Assembly: GCA_027026295.1 (NCBI GenBank)
Contig: JALVOR010000005.1
Location: forward strand, 1-7,820
Length of the DNA stretch: 7,820 nt
Direction: 5' to 3'
DNA from: Anaerolineales bacterium
GTDB lineage: Bacteria; Chloroflexota; Anaerolineae; Anaerolineales; DRMV01
Part shown: piece after piece, positions 1 through 7,154 of the stretch
How the letters are laid out: each line of letters starts with the position of its first letter
Position numbering within the stretch: the first letter of the stretch is position 1
Position numbers and translations under genes: made by a program
The notes under the pieces: generated by a model
Told to the model about the DNA's origin: nothing
What the model saw: the letters and a program-made list of their open reading frames with translations, nothing else
The model's database searches: none

Positions 1-375
1 GAATTCAATACCTTCCGGCGGGGTCACAGGCACAGGGTGGGAATAACCCACGTGCAACACCAGGTCTTTACCCTTCATCTCTGCACGGTAACCCACGCCG
101 TGTACTTCCAGCACCTTTTCGAAGCCCTGGCTGACGCCCACCACCATGTTGTTGATGAGGGCGCGGGTCATGCCGTGCCAGGCGCGATGCTGGCGCTCGT
201 CGGAAGGGCGTTCCACAACAATGGCCTTCTCGTCGGCCTTGTGGGTGATTTTCATTGCCGCGGGGAAGGTATGGGCAAGTTCGCCCTTGGGGCCTTTCAC
301 CCGCACATACGAGCCCTTGATTTCAACCTGTACGTTATCCGGCACAGGTACGGGCAGACGTCCAATACGAGACAC
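1..375 (-). CDS. rplF: 50S ribosomal protein L6, N-terminal 125 residues (runs off window)
   Basis: L6 binds 23S rRNA domain VI near the sarcin-ricin loop and the base of the L7/L12 stalk, and helps shape the factor-binding site of the 50S subunit. I translated it by hand: it begins MSRIGRLPVPVPDNVQVEI and contains VKGPKGEL (about residues 26-33), WHGMTRALINNMVVGVSQGF (about 66-85) and the L6 signature stretch LEVHGVGYRAEM (about 89-100). The visible part ends at PPEGIEF. About 50-55 C-terminal residues of the usual 175-180 lie outside the window. The start is GTG at 375-373, chosen because AAAGGAGG (388-381) sits 5 nt upstream and because MSRIGRxP is the normal L6 start. It follows rpsH after 63 nt, the longest gap inside the S10-spc run, and that gap contains a hairpin. 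Identity is certain; the GTG start is well supported. Confidence 0.97.
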   Translation of the reverse strand, partial: MSRIGRLPVPVPDNVQVEIKGSYVRVKGPKGELAHTFPAAMKITHKADEKAIVVERPSDERQHRAWHGMTRALINNMVVGVSQGFEKVLEVHGVGYRAEMKGKDLVLHVGYSHPVPVTPPEGIEF

Positions 376-385
376 GCTAACCTCC

Positions 386-429
386 TTTCGGCCACTGGCG
401 TCGCCGCGGCGCGCCAGGTCGTTCCGAAA
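386..429 (-). promoter_or_regulatory. Two-part hairpin in the rpsH-rplF gap, next to the rplF ribosome-binding site
   Basis: In the transcript, UUUCGG (429-424) pairs with CCGAAA (391-386), and inside it CUGGCG (417-412) pairs with CGCCAG (400-395). The two stems are separated by an internal loop and capped by an 11-nt GC-rich loop. The 3' strand of the outer stem runs into AAAGGAGG, so folding could limit access to the rplF ribosome-binding site. No U-run follows, so it is not an intrinsic terminator. Pairing is seen directly; a role in regulation or RNA processing is inference. Confidence 0.45.
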
Positions 430-438
430 TGTGTGTGT

Positions 439-855
439 TTACCAAACCTTGCAAATCACTTCGCCGCCAACGCCCAGTTTGCGGGCTCGCTCGCTGGTCA
501 TCACACCTTTCGGGGTGCTCACAATGGCAATGCCCAGGCCGGAACGCACCCAGGGTAGTTCCTTTTTGCCGGCGTAAACCCGGCGGCCGGGCTTGCTCAC
601 CCGCTCCAGCCCCTCAATGACAGGGCGACGGAAGCGGCGTTCCCCGACATATTTCAGGCGAATCCGCAGCGTTTTGTGGCTGGGGCGGTCTTTTTCTTGG
701 GTCACCTGGTAGCCGTCAATGTAGCCTTCCTCTTTGAGGATTTTGGCAATGGCTACCTTCATCTTGGAACTGGGCATCGCGACCTGCGTCTGCCCCGCCA
801 TTTGCGCGTTGCGAATGCGCGTCAACATATCCGCAATGGGATCGGTCATCGTCAT
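439..855 (-). CDS. rpsH: 30S ribosomal protein S8
   Basis: S8 is a primary 16S rRNA-binding protein of the central domain and is needed early in 30S assembly. In E. coli it also represses the spc operon. The product is 138 aa, slightly longer than the usual 130 or so. It starts [18 protein letters not shown], the typical S8 N-terminus, and ends with the family signature [20 protein letters not shown] then [13 protein letters not shown] (about residues 107-138), including the Ser-Thr RNA-contact pair at 113-114. I chose ATG at 855 because GGAGGT (868-863) lies 7 nt upstream. An in-frame GTG at 864 overlaps that site, and the next ATG at 849 is 13 nt away. It lies 19 nt after rpsN. Identity is certain; start is likely. 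Confidence 0.97.
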   Translation of the reverse strand: MTMTDPIADMLTRIRNAQMAGQTQVAMPSSKMKVAIAKILKEEGYIDGYQVTQEKDRPSHKTLRIRLKYVGERRFRRPVIEGLERVSKPGRRVYAGKKELPWVRSGLGIAIVSTPKGVMTSERARKLGVGGEVICKVW

Positions 856-862
856 CGTTACC

Positions 863-868
863 ACCTCC
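863..868 (-). promoter_or_regulatory. Ribosome-binding site of rpsH (decides the start)
   Basis: GGAGGT lies 7 nt before ATG 855. It overlaps an upstream in-frame GTG (864-862), which rules that codon out as the start. Confidence 0.85.
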
Positions 869-874
869 GCCCGA

Positions 875-1057
875 CTACCAAGAAGCCTTGGTCACGCCGG
901 GGATTTTACCCTCTAAGGCCAGTTCGCGGAAACAAATCCGGCACACCCCAAACTTGCGCATGTAGCCGCGCGGGCGGCCACAAATGCGGCAGCGGTTGCG
1001 CACGCGGGTGGGGTACTTCCGGCGCTGTTCGCGGTAGATCATGCTCTTTTTAGCCAT
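875..1057 (-). CDS. rpsN: 30S ribosomal protein S14, short zinc-binding type
   Basis: S14 binds the 3' major domain of 16S rRNA in the head of the 30S subunit and helps form the A and P sites. At 60 aa this is the short zinc-containing form (often named type Z), not the roughly 100-aa zinc-free form of E. coli. Four cysteines make the expected knuckle: C23-x2-C26-x12-C39-x2-C42 (CRICGRPRG ... [10 protein letters not shown]). The C-terminus IPGVTKASW is typical. The start ATG is 2 nt after the rplE TAG stop, and the GAAGGA ribosome-binding site lies within the last codons of rplE, so translation is probably coupled. Family knowledge: genomes with this form sometimes carry a second, zinc-free rpsN under zinc control; none is visible here. 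Identity is certain. Confidence 0.97.
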   Translation of the reverse strand: MAKKSMIYREQRRKYPTRVRNRCRICGRPRGYMRKFGVCRICFRELALEGKIPGVTKASW

Positions 1058-1059
1058 GA

Positions 1060-1605
1060 CTATCCTTCCTTCTTGAACGGCATCCCCAGCAGGGACAACA
1101 GTTGCCGACCTTCTTCATCGTTGCGGGCGGTGGTCACAATGGTGACTTCCATGCCGCGCACTTTGTCAATTTTGTCGTAGTCGATTTCCGGGAAGATAAG
1201 TTGTTCCCGAAGGCCCAGGGTGTAGTTGCCGCGACCGTCGAAGGCGTTGGGGGAAACACCGCGAAAGTCACGCACGCGGGGCAGGGCAACATTCATCAAC
1301 CGGTCGAGGAAAGCCCACATCTTGTCGCCCCGCAGCGTCACCTTGACGCCAATGGCGCGCCCTTCACGCAGTTTGAAAGCAGCCACGCTCTTGCGGGCTT
1401 TGGTGATGATGGGCTTTTGGCCGGTGATGGTGGTCAAGTCCTGCACGGCATAGTCCAGTGCCTTGGCGTTGTCTAAGGCTTCGCCCAGGCCGATGTTGAC
1501 CACGACCTTGGTAATGCGCGGAACCTGCATGATGTTCTCCAGGCCCAACGATTTCTGCAAGGCCGGCACCACTTCGTTTTTGTACTTTTCCTCTAAACGC
1601 ATCAT
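1060..1605 (-). CDS. rplE: 50S ribosomal protein L5
   Basis: L5 binds 5S rRNA and links it to the central protuberance of the 50S subunit, contacting P-site tRNA and S13 across the subunit bridge. The product is 181 aa, the normal length. The sequence [20 protein letters not shown] matches the usual start; [18 protein letters not shown] (about 26-43), [20 protein letters not shown] (about 60-79) and [20 protein letters not shown] (about 114-133) are strong L5 landmarks. An upstream TTG or other alternative start would add nine residues (to 1632), but GGAGGAG (1621-1615) with a 9-nt spacer points to ATG 1605. The following codon is also ATG (1602), so one residue of doubt remains. It lies 19 nt after rplX. 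Identity is certain. Confidence 0.96.
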   Translation of the reverse strand: MMRLEEKYKNEVVPALQKSLGLENIMQVPRITKVVVNIGLGEALDNAKALDYAVQDLTTITGQKPIITKARKSVAAFKLREGRAIGVKVTLRGDKMWAFLDRLMNVALPRVRDFRGVSPNAFDGRGNYTLGLREQLIFPEIDYDKIDKVRGMEVTIVTTARNDEEGRQLLSLLGMPFKKEG

Positions 1606-1614
1606 GGTTTCTCT

Positions 1615-1621
1615 CTCCTCC
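1615..1621 (-). promoter_or_regulatory. Ribosome-binding site of rplE (decides the start)
   Basis: GGAGGAG lies 9 nt before ATG 1605. It falls inside the longer open frame that reaches 1632, which argues that the nine extra upstream codons are untranslated. Confidence 0.8.
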
Positions 1622-1624
1622 GGC

Positions 1625-1948
1625 CTACGCAATCAGCGCGCCGCAGCGCTTGCAGACACGCTCGGCAACGCCTTCAACGCGGCGAAGGCCCACGCGCGTC
1701 GGCTCATCACAAGTAGGGCACACCAGCATGACATCGGAAACGTCCACGGGTGCCTCGAATTCGATGATGCCGGGGGTAATGGTACGCCCTTGGGCCTGCA
1801 CCTGCTGCTGGTGCTTTTTGCGGATGTTGACACCCTGCACCACCACGCGCCGTTCCCTGGGCAGCACCCGAATCACCTCGCCCCGTTTGCCTTTGTCGCG
1901 GCCGGCGATGACTTCTACCGTGTCACCTTTTCGAATCTTGATCTTCAC
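1625..1948 (-). CDS. rplX: 50S ribosomal protein L24, four-cysteine type
   Basis: L24 is an early assembly initiator that binds the 5' end of 23S rRNA and sits near the exit of the peptide tunnel. The product is 107 aa, the usual size. The KOW motif is [20 protein letters not shown] (residues 7-26), followed by [12 protein letters not shown] (35-46) and the PTRVGLRR stretch (83-90). The C-terminal part carries C77-x2-C80 and C99-x2-C102, a likely zinc-ribbon pair found in many bacterial L24 proteins but missing in E. coli and B. subtilis. The start is GTG at 1948, preceded by AAGGAG with an 8-nt spacer; that site begins in the TAA stop of rplN (TAAGGAG), so termination and re-initiation are close. 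The gap to rplN is 12 nt. Identity is certain. Confidence 0.96.
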   Translation of the reverse strand: MKIKIRKGDTVEVIAGRDKGKRGEVIRVLPRERRVVVQGVNIRKKHQQQVQAQGRTITPGIIEFEAPVDVSDVMLVCPTCDEPTRVGLRRVEGVAERVCKRCGALIA

Positions 1949-1960
1949 GGCTCACTCTCC

Positions 1961-2332
1961 TTACAGCACTTCAGGGGCCAGGGAGACGATCTTCATAAAG
2001 CCCTTTTCGCGCAGCTCCCGCGCCACCGGCCCGAAGATGCGGGTTCCCTTGGGGTTGACGCCGTCGTTGTCGAGGATGACAGCGGCGTTGTCGTCGAAGC
2101 GAATGTGGGAACCGTCTTCACGGCGCCATTCTTTGGCGGTGCGCACCACCACAGCCCGCACGATGTCGCTCTTCTTCACCGAGCCATTGGGGGTAGCCGA
2201 CTTGACCGTTGCTACCACCACATCGCCCACACGGCCATAGCGGCGCTTGGAGCCGCCCAACACACGGATCACCAAAATTTCCTTGGCGCCGGTGTTATCG
2301 GCCACTTTCAAGCGCGATTCTTGCTGAATCAT
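1961..2332 (-). CDS. rplN: 50S ribosomal protein L14
   Basis: L14 binds 23S rRNA at the subunit interface and forms part of bridge B8 and of the surface recognised by the silencing factor RsfS. The product is 123 aa, the standard length. It begins [20 protein letters not shown], and continues with [20 protein letters not shown] (about 24-43), [20 protein letters not shown] (about 58-77) and [20 protein letters not shown] (about 79-98), all classic L14 segments. The start ATG overlaps the rpsQ stop in ATGA. AGGAGG lies 7 nt upstream, inside the rpsQ coding region. The pairing suggests strict translational coupling. No unusual feature was seen. Confidence 0.98.
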   Translation of the reverse strand: MIQQESRLKVADNTGAKEILVIRVLGGSKRRYGRVGDVVVATVKSATPNGSVKKSDIVRAVVVRTAKEWRREDGSHIRFDDNAAVILDNDGVNPKGTRIFGPVARELREKGFMKIVSLAPEVL

Positions 2333-2613
2333 GCCTCAGCCTCCTGCTGTGCCACGATATCCTCGTTACCACGGGCGCGGCGCACGATGGCTTCCACAAC
2401 CCAATGCTTGGTCTTGGAAATCGGGCGGCTTTCCACAATGCGCACCTGGTCGCCAATATGGGCACCCAGTTCGTCATGCGCCTTGTATTTCTTCTGGACG
2501 TTCACCACCTTTTTGTAAAGGGGGTGACGGAAGGTGCGGCTCACTTCCACCACAACCGTTTTGTCCATCTTGTCGGAAACCACAACACCCGTCAATCGCC
2601 GACGCTTGTTCAT
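2329..2613 (-). CDS. rpsQ: 30S ribosomal protein S17
   Basis: S17 is a primary binding protein of the 16S rRNA 5' domain, with an OB fold. The product is 94 aa. The N-terminal half has [20 protein letters not shown] (about 4-23) and FRHPLYKK (28-35). The family signature [18 protein letters not shown] spans about 54-71. The last 15 residues (after VRRARG) form a short polar tail that varies between species. The start overlaps the rpmC stop as ATGA, and its own stop overlaps the rplN start the same way, so it sits in a chain of coupled genes. Identity is certain. Confidence 0.97.
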   Translation of the reverse strand: MNKRRRLTGVVVSDKMDKTVVVEVSRTFRHPLYKKVVNVQKKYKAHDELGAHIGDQVRIVESRPISKTKHWVVEAIVRRARGNEDIVAQQEAEA

Positions 2614-2825
2614 GCTTCACCTTCCTCTGCGAATACTTCCAGTTCCCGCTCCCGCAAGATGGTGAGGCAGCGGGCAATCTCGCGGCGGGTGCGGCGCAGG
2701 GCGTTAGTGTCGACCAGTTCACCGGTAACTTTCTGAAAACGCAGGTGCATCAGTTCTTCCCGCGCCTCGGCCAGCCGCGATTCGATTTCCTCGGTGGAAA
2801 GTTTGCGAATTTCTGAGGCTTTCAT
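2610..2825 (-). CDS. rpmC: 50S ribosomal protein L29
   Basis: L29 sits next to L23 at the tunnel exit and contributes to the docking site for trigger factor and the signal recognition particle. The product is 71 aa, the usual size, and is predicted to be a two-helix hairpin. It begins [20 protein letters not shown]. The family core [13 protein letters not shown] is at about residues 25-37, followed by [20 protein letters not shown]. It overlaps rplP upstream and rpsQ downstream by ATGA junctions, so it probably depends on ribosomes arriving from rplP. The fit to L29 in both sequence and position leaves no real alternative. Confidence 0.97.
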   Translation of the reverse strand: MKASEIRKLSTEEIESRLAEAREELMHLRFQKVTGELVDTNALRRTRREIARCLTILRERELEVFAEEGEA

Positions 2826-3244
2826 GCTTCCTCCAACCCTTCCCGGGTGACGATTTTGGTCTTCACCGAGAGTTTGTGGGAAGCCAGCCGCAGGGCCTCC
2901 TTCGCCACCTCTTCAGAGACGCCGGCAATTTCGAACATAATCCGACCCGGCTTGACCACTGCCACCCAGAGTTCCACACTTCCCTTACCGGAGCCCATGC
3001 GGGTTTCCGCGGGCTTCTTGGTAACCGGCTTGTCGGGGAAAATGCGAATCCAGATTTTGCCGCGGCGGCGCATGTGGCGCACCATCGCACGACGGGCAGC
3101 CTCGATCTGGCGAGCCGAAATCCACCCCGGTTCCAGGGCCTGCAGGCCATAGTCGCCGAAGTGAACTTCCGCCCCCCGCAAGGCCTTGCCCTTCATGCGG
3201 CCGCGCATTTGCTTGCGATATTTGACGCGTTTGGGCATCAACAT
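2822..3244 (-). CDS. rplP: 50S ribosomal protein L16
   Basis: L16 binds 23S rRNA close to the A-site tRNA and is added late in 50S assembly. The product is 140 aa. It starts [20 protein letters not shown], a common L16 start, so ATG 3244 is preferred over the ATG two codons later; GAGGAG lies 8 nt upstream. Further landmarks are [20 protein letters not shown] (about 29-48), [20 protein letters not shown] (49-68) and [20 protein letters not shown] (76-95). R82 is at the position of the arginine hydroxylated in E. coli L16 (R81); whether it is modified here cannot be told. The gene follows rpsC by 35 nt and overlaps rpmC by an ATGA junction. Confidence 0.97.
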   Translation of the reverse strand: MLMPKRVKYRKQMRGRMKGKALRGAEVHFGDYGLQALEPGWISARQIEAARRAMVRHMRRRGKIWIRIFPDKPVTKKPAETRMGSGKGSVELWVAVVKPGRIMFEIAGVSEEVAKEALRLASHKLSVKTKIVTREGLEEA

Positions 3245-3279
3245 GATAACAACTCCTCTTCGCGACGGGAAAGCGCCGC

Positions 3280-3960
3280 TTACTCACTCACGTACACGCC
3301 TTCGGTCGCGACTGGGGCTTCTTCCACAATCTCGGGAAGCACATCACCTTTGTAGATCCAGACCTTCACACCAATCCGGCCGTAGGTGGTCAGGGCTTCC
3401 GCCTTGGCATAGTCAATATCTGCCCGCAGGGTGTGCAGCGGCACGCGCCCATCGCGCAGCCAAACCGTGCGCGCCATTTCGGCGCCAGCCAGACGACCAG
3501 ACACCTGGATCTTGATGCCCTTGGCACCCTGGCGCATGGCCTGCTGAATTGCCCGCTGCATGGCGCGACGGTAACTCACGCGGCGTTCCAGTTGCTCGGC
3601 AATGTTACGCGCCACCAGGTAGGCATCCAGATCAGGCACTTTGATTTCCTTGATGTCGACGTCGACCTTGGAGCCCACCAACCCTTCGAGGGCGGCGCGC
3701 AATTGCTTGATGGTCGCACCTTTGCGGCCAATCAGAATGCCAGGCTTGGCCGTGTGCACAGTGACCCTGATCTTTGCAGGGAAGCGCTCGATCTCAATCC
3801 GCGAAACACCGGCGCGCGGCGCTTGCTTGCGGACCAGGTCGCGAATAGCCAAGTCTTGATGCAATTGCTCTGCATATTGAGGCCCTTCCGCGTACCAGCG
3901 GCCTTCCCACGTTTTGTTGATCTTCAGACGAAAGCCAATCGGATGTACTTTGCGACCCAT
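3280..3960 (-). CDS. rpsC: 30S ribosomal protein S3
   Basis: S3 lies at the mRNA entry channel of the 30S head and, with S4 and S5, provides the ribosome's mRNA helicase activity. The product is 226 aa. It begins [20 protein letters not shown], has a type II KH domain with the GxxG loop as IGRKG at 77-81, and a C-terminal domain with [20 protein letters not shown] (154-173) and the highly conserved [16 protein letters not shown]. Of the three basic helicase residues described in E. coli (R131, R132, K135) the two arginines are kept and the third is Gln (RRAMQRA). A longer open frame reaches 4065, but those 35 codons overlap rplV, do not look like S3, and AGGAG (3970-3966) points to ATG 3960. 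The gap to rplV is 11 nt. Confidence 0.97.
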   Translation of the reverse strand: MGRKVHPIGFRLKINKTWEGRWYAEGPQYAEQLHQDLAIRDLVRKQAPRAGVSRIEIERFPAKIRVTVHTAKPGILIGRKGATIKQLRAALEGLVGSKVDVDIKEIKVPDLDAYLVARNIAEQLERRVSYRRAMQRAIQQAMRQGAKGIKIQVSGRLAGAEMARTVWLRDGRVPLHTLRADIDYAKAEALTTYGRIGVKVWIYKGDVLPEIVEEAPVATEGVYVSE

Positions 3961-3965
3961 AATGA

Positions 3966-3970
3966 CTCCT
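3966..3970 (-). promoter_or_regulatory. Ribosome-binding site of rpsC (decides the start)
   Basis: AGGAG lies 5 nt before ATG 3960, directly after the rplV TAA stop. It excludes the 35-codon upstream extension that would overlap rplV. Confidence 0.8.
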
Positions 3971-3971
3971 A

Positions 3972-4319
3972 TTACTCTTCTTCGTGCTCGCGCAGGATGA
4001 CAGTGATGTGCGAGGAGCGCTTGAGAAGGGGCTTGAAGCGCCCCCGAGCGCCGAAGCGTCGCCACTTGCGGGTAGGGCCTTCATCTGCGAAGATGCGGTA
4101 GATGTAAAGGTCCCCGCGGTTCAGGCCGAAGTTTTCTTCGGCGTTCGCGATGGCCGAAGCGATGAGTTTATATACCGGACGCGCAGCGCTGTGCGGCAAA
4201 AAGCGCAGAATATCCAGCGCTTCTTCGGCGTCCTTGCCCCGCACCAGGTTGATGACCCGGCGCGCTTTGAAAGGCGAGACAGGTACGTAACGCGCCTTTG
4301 CGCGGACATCGATCGCCAT
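3972..4319 (-). CDS. rplV: 50S ribosomal protein L22
   Basis: L22 contacts all six domains of 23S rRNA, and its long beta-hairpin lines the peptide exit tunnel near the macrolide site. The product is 115 aa, the usual length. Landmarks are [20 protein letters not shown] (1-20), [20 protein letters not shown] (21-40), the ANAEENFGL stretch (59-67), and the hairpin and signature [20 protein letters not shown] followed by [10 protein letters not shown] (79-109). The start ATG is 3 nt after the rpsS stop; GAGGAG lies 7 nt upstream inside rpsS. The hairpin is of normal length, with no insertion or deletion of the kind linked to macrolide resistance, as far as can be judged without an alignment. 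Confidence 0.97.
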   Translation of the reverse strand: MAIDVRAKARYVPVSPFKARRVINLVRGKDAEEALDILRFLPHSAARPVYKLIASAIANAEENFGLNRGDLYIYRIFADEGPTRKWRRFGARGRFKPLLKRSSHITVILREHEEE

Positions 4320-4322
4320 AGC

Positions 4323-4598
4323 CTATCTCCTCTTCTTCTTTTCGACGATGTGCCCGCGGAAGGTCCGCGTTGGAGCAAATTCGCCCAGTTTGTGCCCCAC
4401 CATGTTCTCGGTGATGTAAATGGGCACGTGGCGGCGGCCATTGTGCACTGCGATGGTGTGGCCGACCATTTGGGGGAAGATGGTGCTATCGCGGCTCCAG
4501 GTGCGGATGACCTTCTTTTCGCCGCGGGCATTCATGTCTTCGATTTTGCGAAGCAACTTCGGGTCTACGTAAGGCCCTTTTTTCAGGGAACGTCCCAT
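4323..4598 (-). CDS. rpsS: 30S ribosomal protein S19
   Basis: S19 is a head protein of the 30S subunit that pairs with S13, contacts P-site tRNA and forms bridges to L5. The product is 91 aa, the normal size. It begins [20 protein letters not shown], and the signature [20 protein letters not shown] is at about 52-71, followed by [12 protein letters not shown] and a basic KKKRR tail. An in-frame TTG five codons upstream (4613) is not the start: those codons contain the ribosome-binding site GGAGGT (4611-4606), 7 nt before ATG 4598. It follows rplB by 29 nt and is almost joined to rplV. Identity is certain. Confidence 0.98.
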   Translation of the reverse strand: MGRSLKKGPYVDPKLLRKIEDMNARGEKKVIRTWSRDSTIFPQMVGHTIAVHNGRRHVPIYITENMVGHKLGEFAPTRTFRGHIVEKKKRR

Positions 4599-4605
4599 GT
4601 TACAA

Positions 4606-4611
4606 ACCTCC
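4606..4611 (-). promoter_or_regulatory. Ribosome-binding site of rpsS (decides the start)
   Basis: GGAGGT lies 7 nt before ATG 4598, in the 29-nt gap after rplB. It overlaps the codons that would follow an upstream TTG start, ruling that start out. Confidence 0.85.
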
Positions 4612-4627
4612 AACCAAACCCACGCGC

Positions 4628-5464
4628 TTAGCGGCGTTTCTTGCTGCGCCGACGCACGATGTATTTATCGGTCTTCTTGTTTCGGCGGGTCTTCGCGCCC
4701 AGGGTGGGTTTACCCCACGGCGATTTGGGGCCGGGCAAACCGATGGGCTGCCGCCCTTCGCCACCACCATGAGGATGGTCCCTGGGGGACATCGCCGAGC
4801 CGCGCACGGTGGGACGAATGCCCATGTGGCGTTTGCGGCCAGCCTTGCCGATTTTGATGTTACTGTGTTCCACATTGCCCACCTGGCCAATGGTGGCATA
4901 ACACTCGGCGCGCACCAGACGAACCTCACCCGAGGGCAGGCGGATGTGAGCGTAGTCGCCTTCCTTTGCCAGCAACTGCGCCGAGGAACCCGCCGAGCGC
5001 ACCAACTGCCCCCCGCGCCCCGGGTACAGTTCGATGTTGTGAATCATGGTGCCGGTGGGGATACTGGCAATGGGCATGGCGTTGCCGGGGCGGATTTCCG
5101 CCTCGGGGCCGGCCATCACCGTGTCGCCCACTTTCAGGCCCAGGGGGGCGATGATGTAGCGCTTCTCGCCGTCGGCGTAGTAGAGCAGCGCGATGCGGGC
5201 AGTGCGGTTCGGGTCATATTCAATGGCCGCAACTTTGGCGGGAATGCCGCGCTTGTCGCGCTTGAAGTCGATGATGCGGTAGTAGCGTTTGCTGCCGCCG
5301 CCACGGTGACGCACCGTCACCCGACCATAAGTGTTGCGGCCAGACCATTTCTTCAGCGGCTCGATGAGCGAGCGCTCAGGCTTGGTCTTGGTAATCTCTT
5401 CAAAGGTGTACCCCAACATGCCGCGGCGGGCGGGGGTGGTCGGTTTGTATTTCTTGATACCCAT
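4628..5464 (-). CDS. rplB: 50S ribosomal protein L2
   Basis: L2 is a core 23S rRNA-binding protein needed for subunit association and for a working peptidyl transferase centre. The product is 278 aa, within the usual 272-280. It starts [20 protein letters not shown]. Other landmarks are [20 protein letters not shown] (51-70), [20 protein letters not shown] (127-146) and the C-terminal [15 protein letters not shown] (224-238). H230 matches the functionally important E. coli H229. The motif reads [10 protein letters not shown] where E. coli has NPVDHPHGGG. The C-terminus is strongly basic (VRRRSKKRR). Its ATG overlaps the rplW TAA by one base (TAATG), and its ribosome-binding site is only moderate (AAGGGGTG), so coupling to rplW translation is likely. 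Confidence 0.98.
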   Translation of the reverse strand: MGIKKYKPTTPARRGMLGYTFEEITKTKPERSLIEPLKKWSGRNTYGRVTVRHRGGGSKRYYRIIDFKRDKRGIPAKVAAIEYDPNRTARIALLYYADGEKRYIIAPLGLKVGDTVMAGPEAEIRPGNAMPIASIPTGTMIHNIELYPGRGGQLVRSAGSSAQLLAKEGDYAHIRLPSGEVRLVRAECYATIGQVGNVEHSNIKIGKAGRKRHMGIRPTVRGSAMSPRDHPHGGGEGRQPIGLPGPKSPWGKPTLGAKTRRNKKTDKYIVRRRSKKRR

Positions 5465-5766
5465 TACTTCACCCCTTCAAAGATGTCAATCGTCTCGCCG
5501 GGGGCCAAGGTCACAATGGCCTTTTTATAGCCGCGACGGCGGATGCCCAGGCGGCGATTTCGCCACCGGCGGGTACGCTTGGCGGGCATATTCATCACCC
5601 GCACCTTTTCCACCGTCACATCGAAGAAGGTTTCCACCGCAGCCTTGATCATCGGCTTGGTGGCGTCTTCGGCAACCTCAAAGACATACTGCCCCAGCGC
5701 TTTTTGCTGGTAGTTGGACTTTTCGGTAATGATCGGGCGGCGCAAAACATCGTAAATCGTGGTCAT
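5464..5766 (-). CDS. rplW: 50S ribosomal protein L23
   Basis: L23 sits at the tunnel exit and is the main docking site for trigger factor and the signal recognition particle. The product is 100 aa, the usual length. It begins [21 protein letters not shown]15 in ITEKS lies where E. coli has E18, the trigger-factor contact. Further family features are [20 protein letters not shown] (27-46), [20 protein letters not shown] (47-66), a basic loop ([18 protein letters not shown]) and [21 protein letters not shown] lies 5 nt before the ATG. It follows rplD by 9 nt and overlaps rplB by one base. Confidence 0.97.
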   Translation of the reverse strand: MTTIYDVLRRPIITEKSNYQQKALGQYVFEVAEDATKPMIKAAVETFFDVTVEKVRVMNMPAKRTRRWRNRRLGIRRRGYKKAIVTLAPGETIDIFEGVK

Positions 5767-5775
5767 TTTGCCCTC

Positions 5776-6417
5776 CTATCCCAAGAACGCGGCGATGACA
5801 TCCAGCGCCGCCAGCGGCATGACCACCTTGTCATAGCCCAGCAGGTCGCGGATGTTGAGGTAGTTAGCCACCAGCGTCTTGGCATACGGCAGGTTGGCCG
5901 TTGCGCGGGCCGCAATGTCGGACTTCTCGCTGGCTTTGGGGCTTTCAGGCAACAGCACCAGAGCGCTCACACCCTCGCCCACCAGGCTGCGCAAGGCAGC
6001 ATCCATCACTTTGGTCTTTGGCGCTTCCAAGGCCAGATCATCAACGACCACAATTCCGGCTTCAGCAGCCTTCACCGACAACGCCGAGCGCAACGCCGCG
6101 CGACGCATCTTTTTCGGCATATCCTGGGTGTACTTGCGGGGCTTGGGGGTATGCACCTTGCCGCCGCCAACCCAATGAGGCGCCCGGATGGAACCCTGCC
6201 GGGCACGACCGGTGCCCTTCTGCCGCCAGGGCTTGCGCCCGCCGCCGGAAACCTCACCGCGCCCCTTGGTGCTGTGAGTGCCCAGGCGGGCATTTGCCAT
6301 CTGGCGCACGTAAGCCTGATGCATCAGATCAGGACGAACGGGGGCCTCAAAGACCGCAGCGGGGAGTTCCACCTCGCTGACCTTTTGCCCTTCCATGTTA
6401 TACACATCCACTTTCAT
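5776..6417 (-). CDS. rplD: 50S ribosomal protein L4
   Basis: L4 binds 23S rRNA early in assembly and its long loop reaches into the exit tunnel wall. In E. coli it also represses the S10 operon by binding the operon's mRNA leader, causing premature termination and blocking translation. The product is 213 aa, a normal length. The extended loop is clear at about residues 44-100: GRGEVSGGGRKPWRQKGTGR (52-71), ARQGSIRAPHWVGGGKVHTP (72-91) and PRKYTQDMPKKMRRAALRSA. The GVSALVLLPE segment and the terminal AALDVIAAFLG belong to the globular domain. GGAG lies 7 nt before the ATG; rplC ends 17 nt upstream. L4 is an obvious candidate to act on the structured leader upstream of rplC, but this is inference only. 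Confidence 0.97.
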   Translation of the reverse strand: MKVDVYNMEGQKVSEVELPAAVFEAPVRPDLMHQAYVRQMANARLGTHSTKGRGEVSGGGRKPWRQKGTGRARQGSIRAPHWVGGGKVHTPKPRKYTQDMPKKMRRAALRSALSVKAAEAGIVVVDDLALEAPKTKVMDAALRSLVGEGVSALVLLPESPKASEKSDIAARATANLPYAKTLVANYLNIRDLLGYDKVVMPLAALDVIAAFLG

Positions 6418-6434
6418 GGCTCTGCTCCGAATCC

Positions 6435-7064
6435 CTAATTCTTCCGGGCCGCGCGGATAAGCACCAGCCCACCCTTGGGGCCGGGCACACCGCCCTTTAC
6501 GGCCAACAGGTTGCGTTCCGGGTCCACCAAAGCGACCTCAAGGCCCATCACAGTCACGCGGGCATTGCCCATCTGACCGGGGCCGCGGGTGCCTTTCATC
6601 GTGCGACCGGGGGTCGAACCCGCCCCGCGGGAACCGGGGGCGCGCCAGCGGTCGGACTGGCCGTGGGTTTTCGGGCCGCCGGCGAAGCCGTAGCGCTTCA
6701 CACCACCCTGAAAACCGCGGCCCTTGCTGGTGCCAACGACATCAACACGGTCGCCAACGGCGAACTGCTCGACGGTAACGACATCCCCTTCTTTCACATC
6801 CGGTTCTTTCACCCGGAATTCGCGCAGATAGCGCAAGGGGGGCAGGTTCACCCGCTTCAGGTGGCCCAACTGCCCACCCGTCAGCCGCTTGGAGCTGACT
6901 TCCTGAAAGCCCAACTGCACCGCGGAATAACCATCTTTTTCCGGGCGGCGCACCTGGGTAACGTAGCAAGGCCCAGCCTCAATGAGCGTCACGGGAATCG
7001 CCGCGCCATTCTCATTGAAGATCTGGGTCATGCCGATCTTCTTTCCAATGAGCCCTTTGAACAT
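6435..7064 (-). CDS. rplC: 50S ribosomal protein L3
   Basis: L3 binds the 3' end of 23S rRNA, starts 50S assembly and sends a loop close to the peptidyl transferase centre. The product is 209 aa, the standard length. It begins [20 protein letters not shown], and has [20 protein letters not shown] (107-126), [20 protein letters not shown] (133-152) and [20 protein letters not shown] (157-176). E. coli L3 has GQNQTPG, including the Gln methylated by PrmB; here the stretch reads GAGSTPG, so no glutamine is available. The start ATG 7064 has AAAGGAG (7081-7075) 10 nt upstream. This is the first gene after the 331-nt non-coding gap with promoter and structured leader. Confidence 0.98.
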   Translation of the reverse strand: MFKGLIGKKIGMTQIFNENGAAIPVTLIEAGPCYVTQVRRPEKDGYSAVQLGFQEVSSKRLTGGQLGHLKRVNLPPLRYLREFRVKEPDVKEGDVVTVEQFAVGDRVDVVGTSKGRGFQGGVKRYGFAGGPKTHGQSDRWRAPGSRGAGSTPGRTMKGTRGPGQMGNARVTVMGLEVALVDPERNLLAVKGGVPGPKGGLVLIRAARKN

Positions 7065-7154
7065 CTCGATTGTTCTCCTTTACGCAAAGTTTCTCAGGAC
7101 TGTCGGCCCGGGCTTGAGCCGCATCATCCCGCCCCTAAGCAGTCAGCAGGCCGC

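Noticed and set aside
1463..2518. A 351-codon plus-strand open frame, the longest non-ribosomal frame in the window
   Set aside because: It lies opposite rplE, rplX, rplN and rpsQ, whose identity is certain. Long antisense frames are expected in GC-rich DNA, and the product has the His- and Ala-rich composition typical of such shadows.
3961..4065. 35-codon N-terminal extension of S3
   Set aside because: It overlaps rplV in another frame, does not resemble S3, and the ribosome-binding site lies after it, 5 nt before the canonical [11 protein letters not shown] start.
4323..4613. S19 starting at TTG 4613 with MEVCN in front of MGRSLKKG
   Set aside because: The extra codons are the ribosome-binding site itself (GGAGGT), and [12 protein letters not shown] is the standard S19 start.
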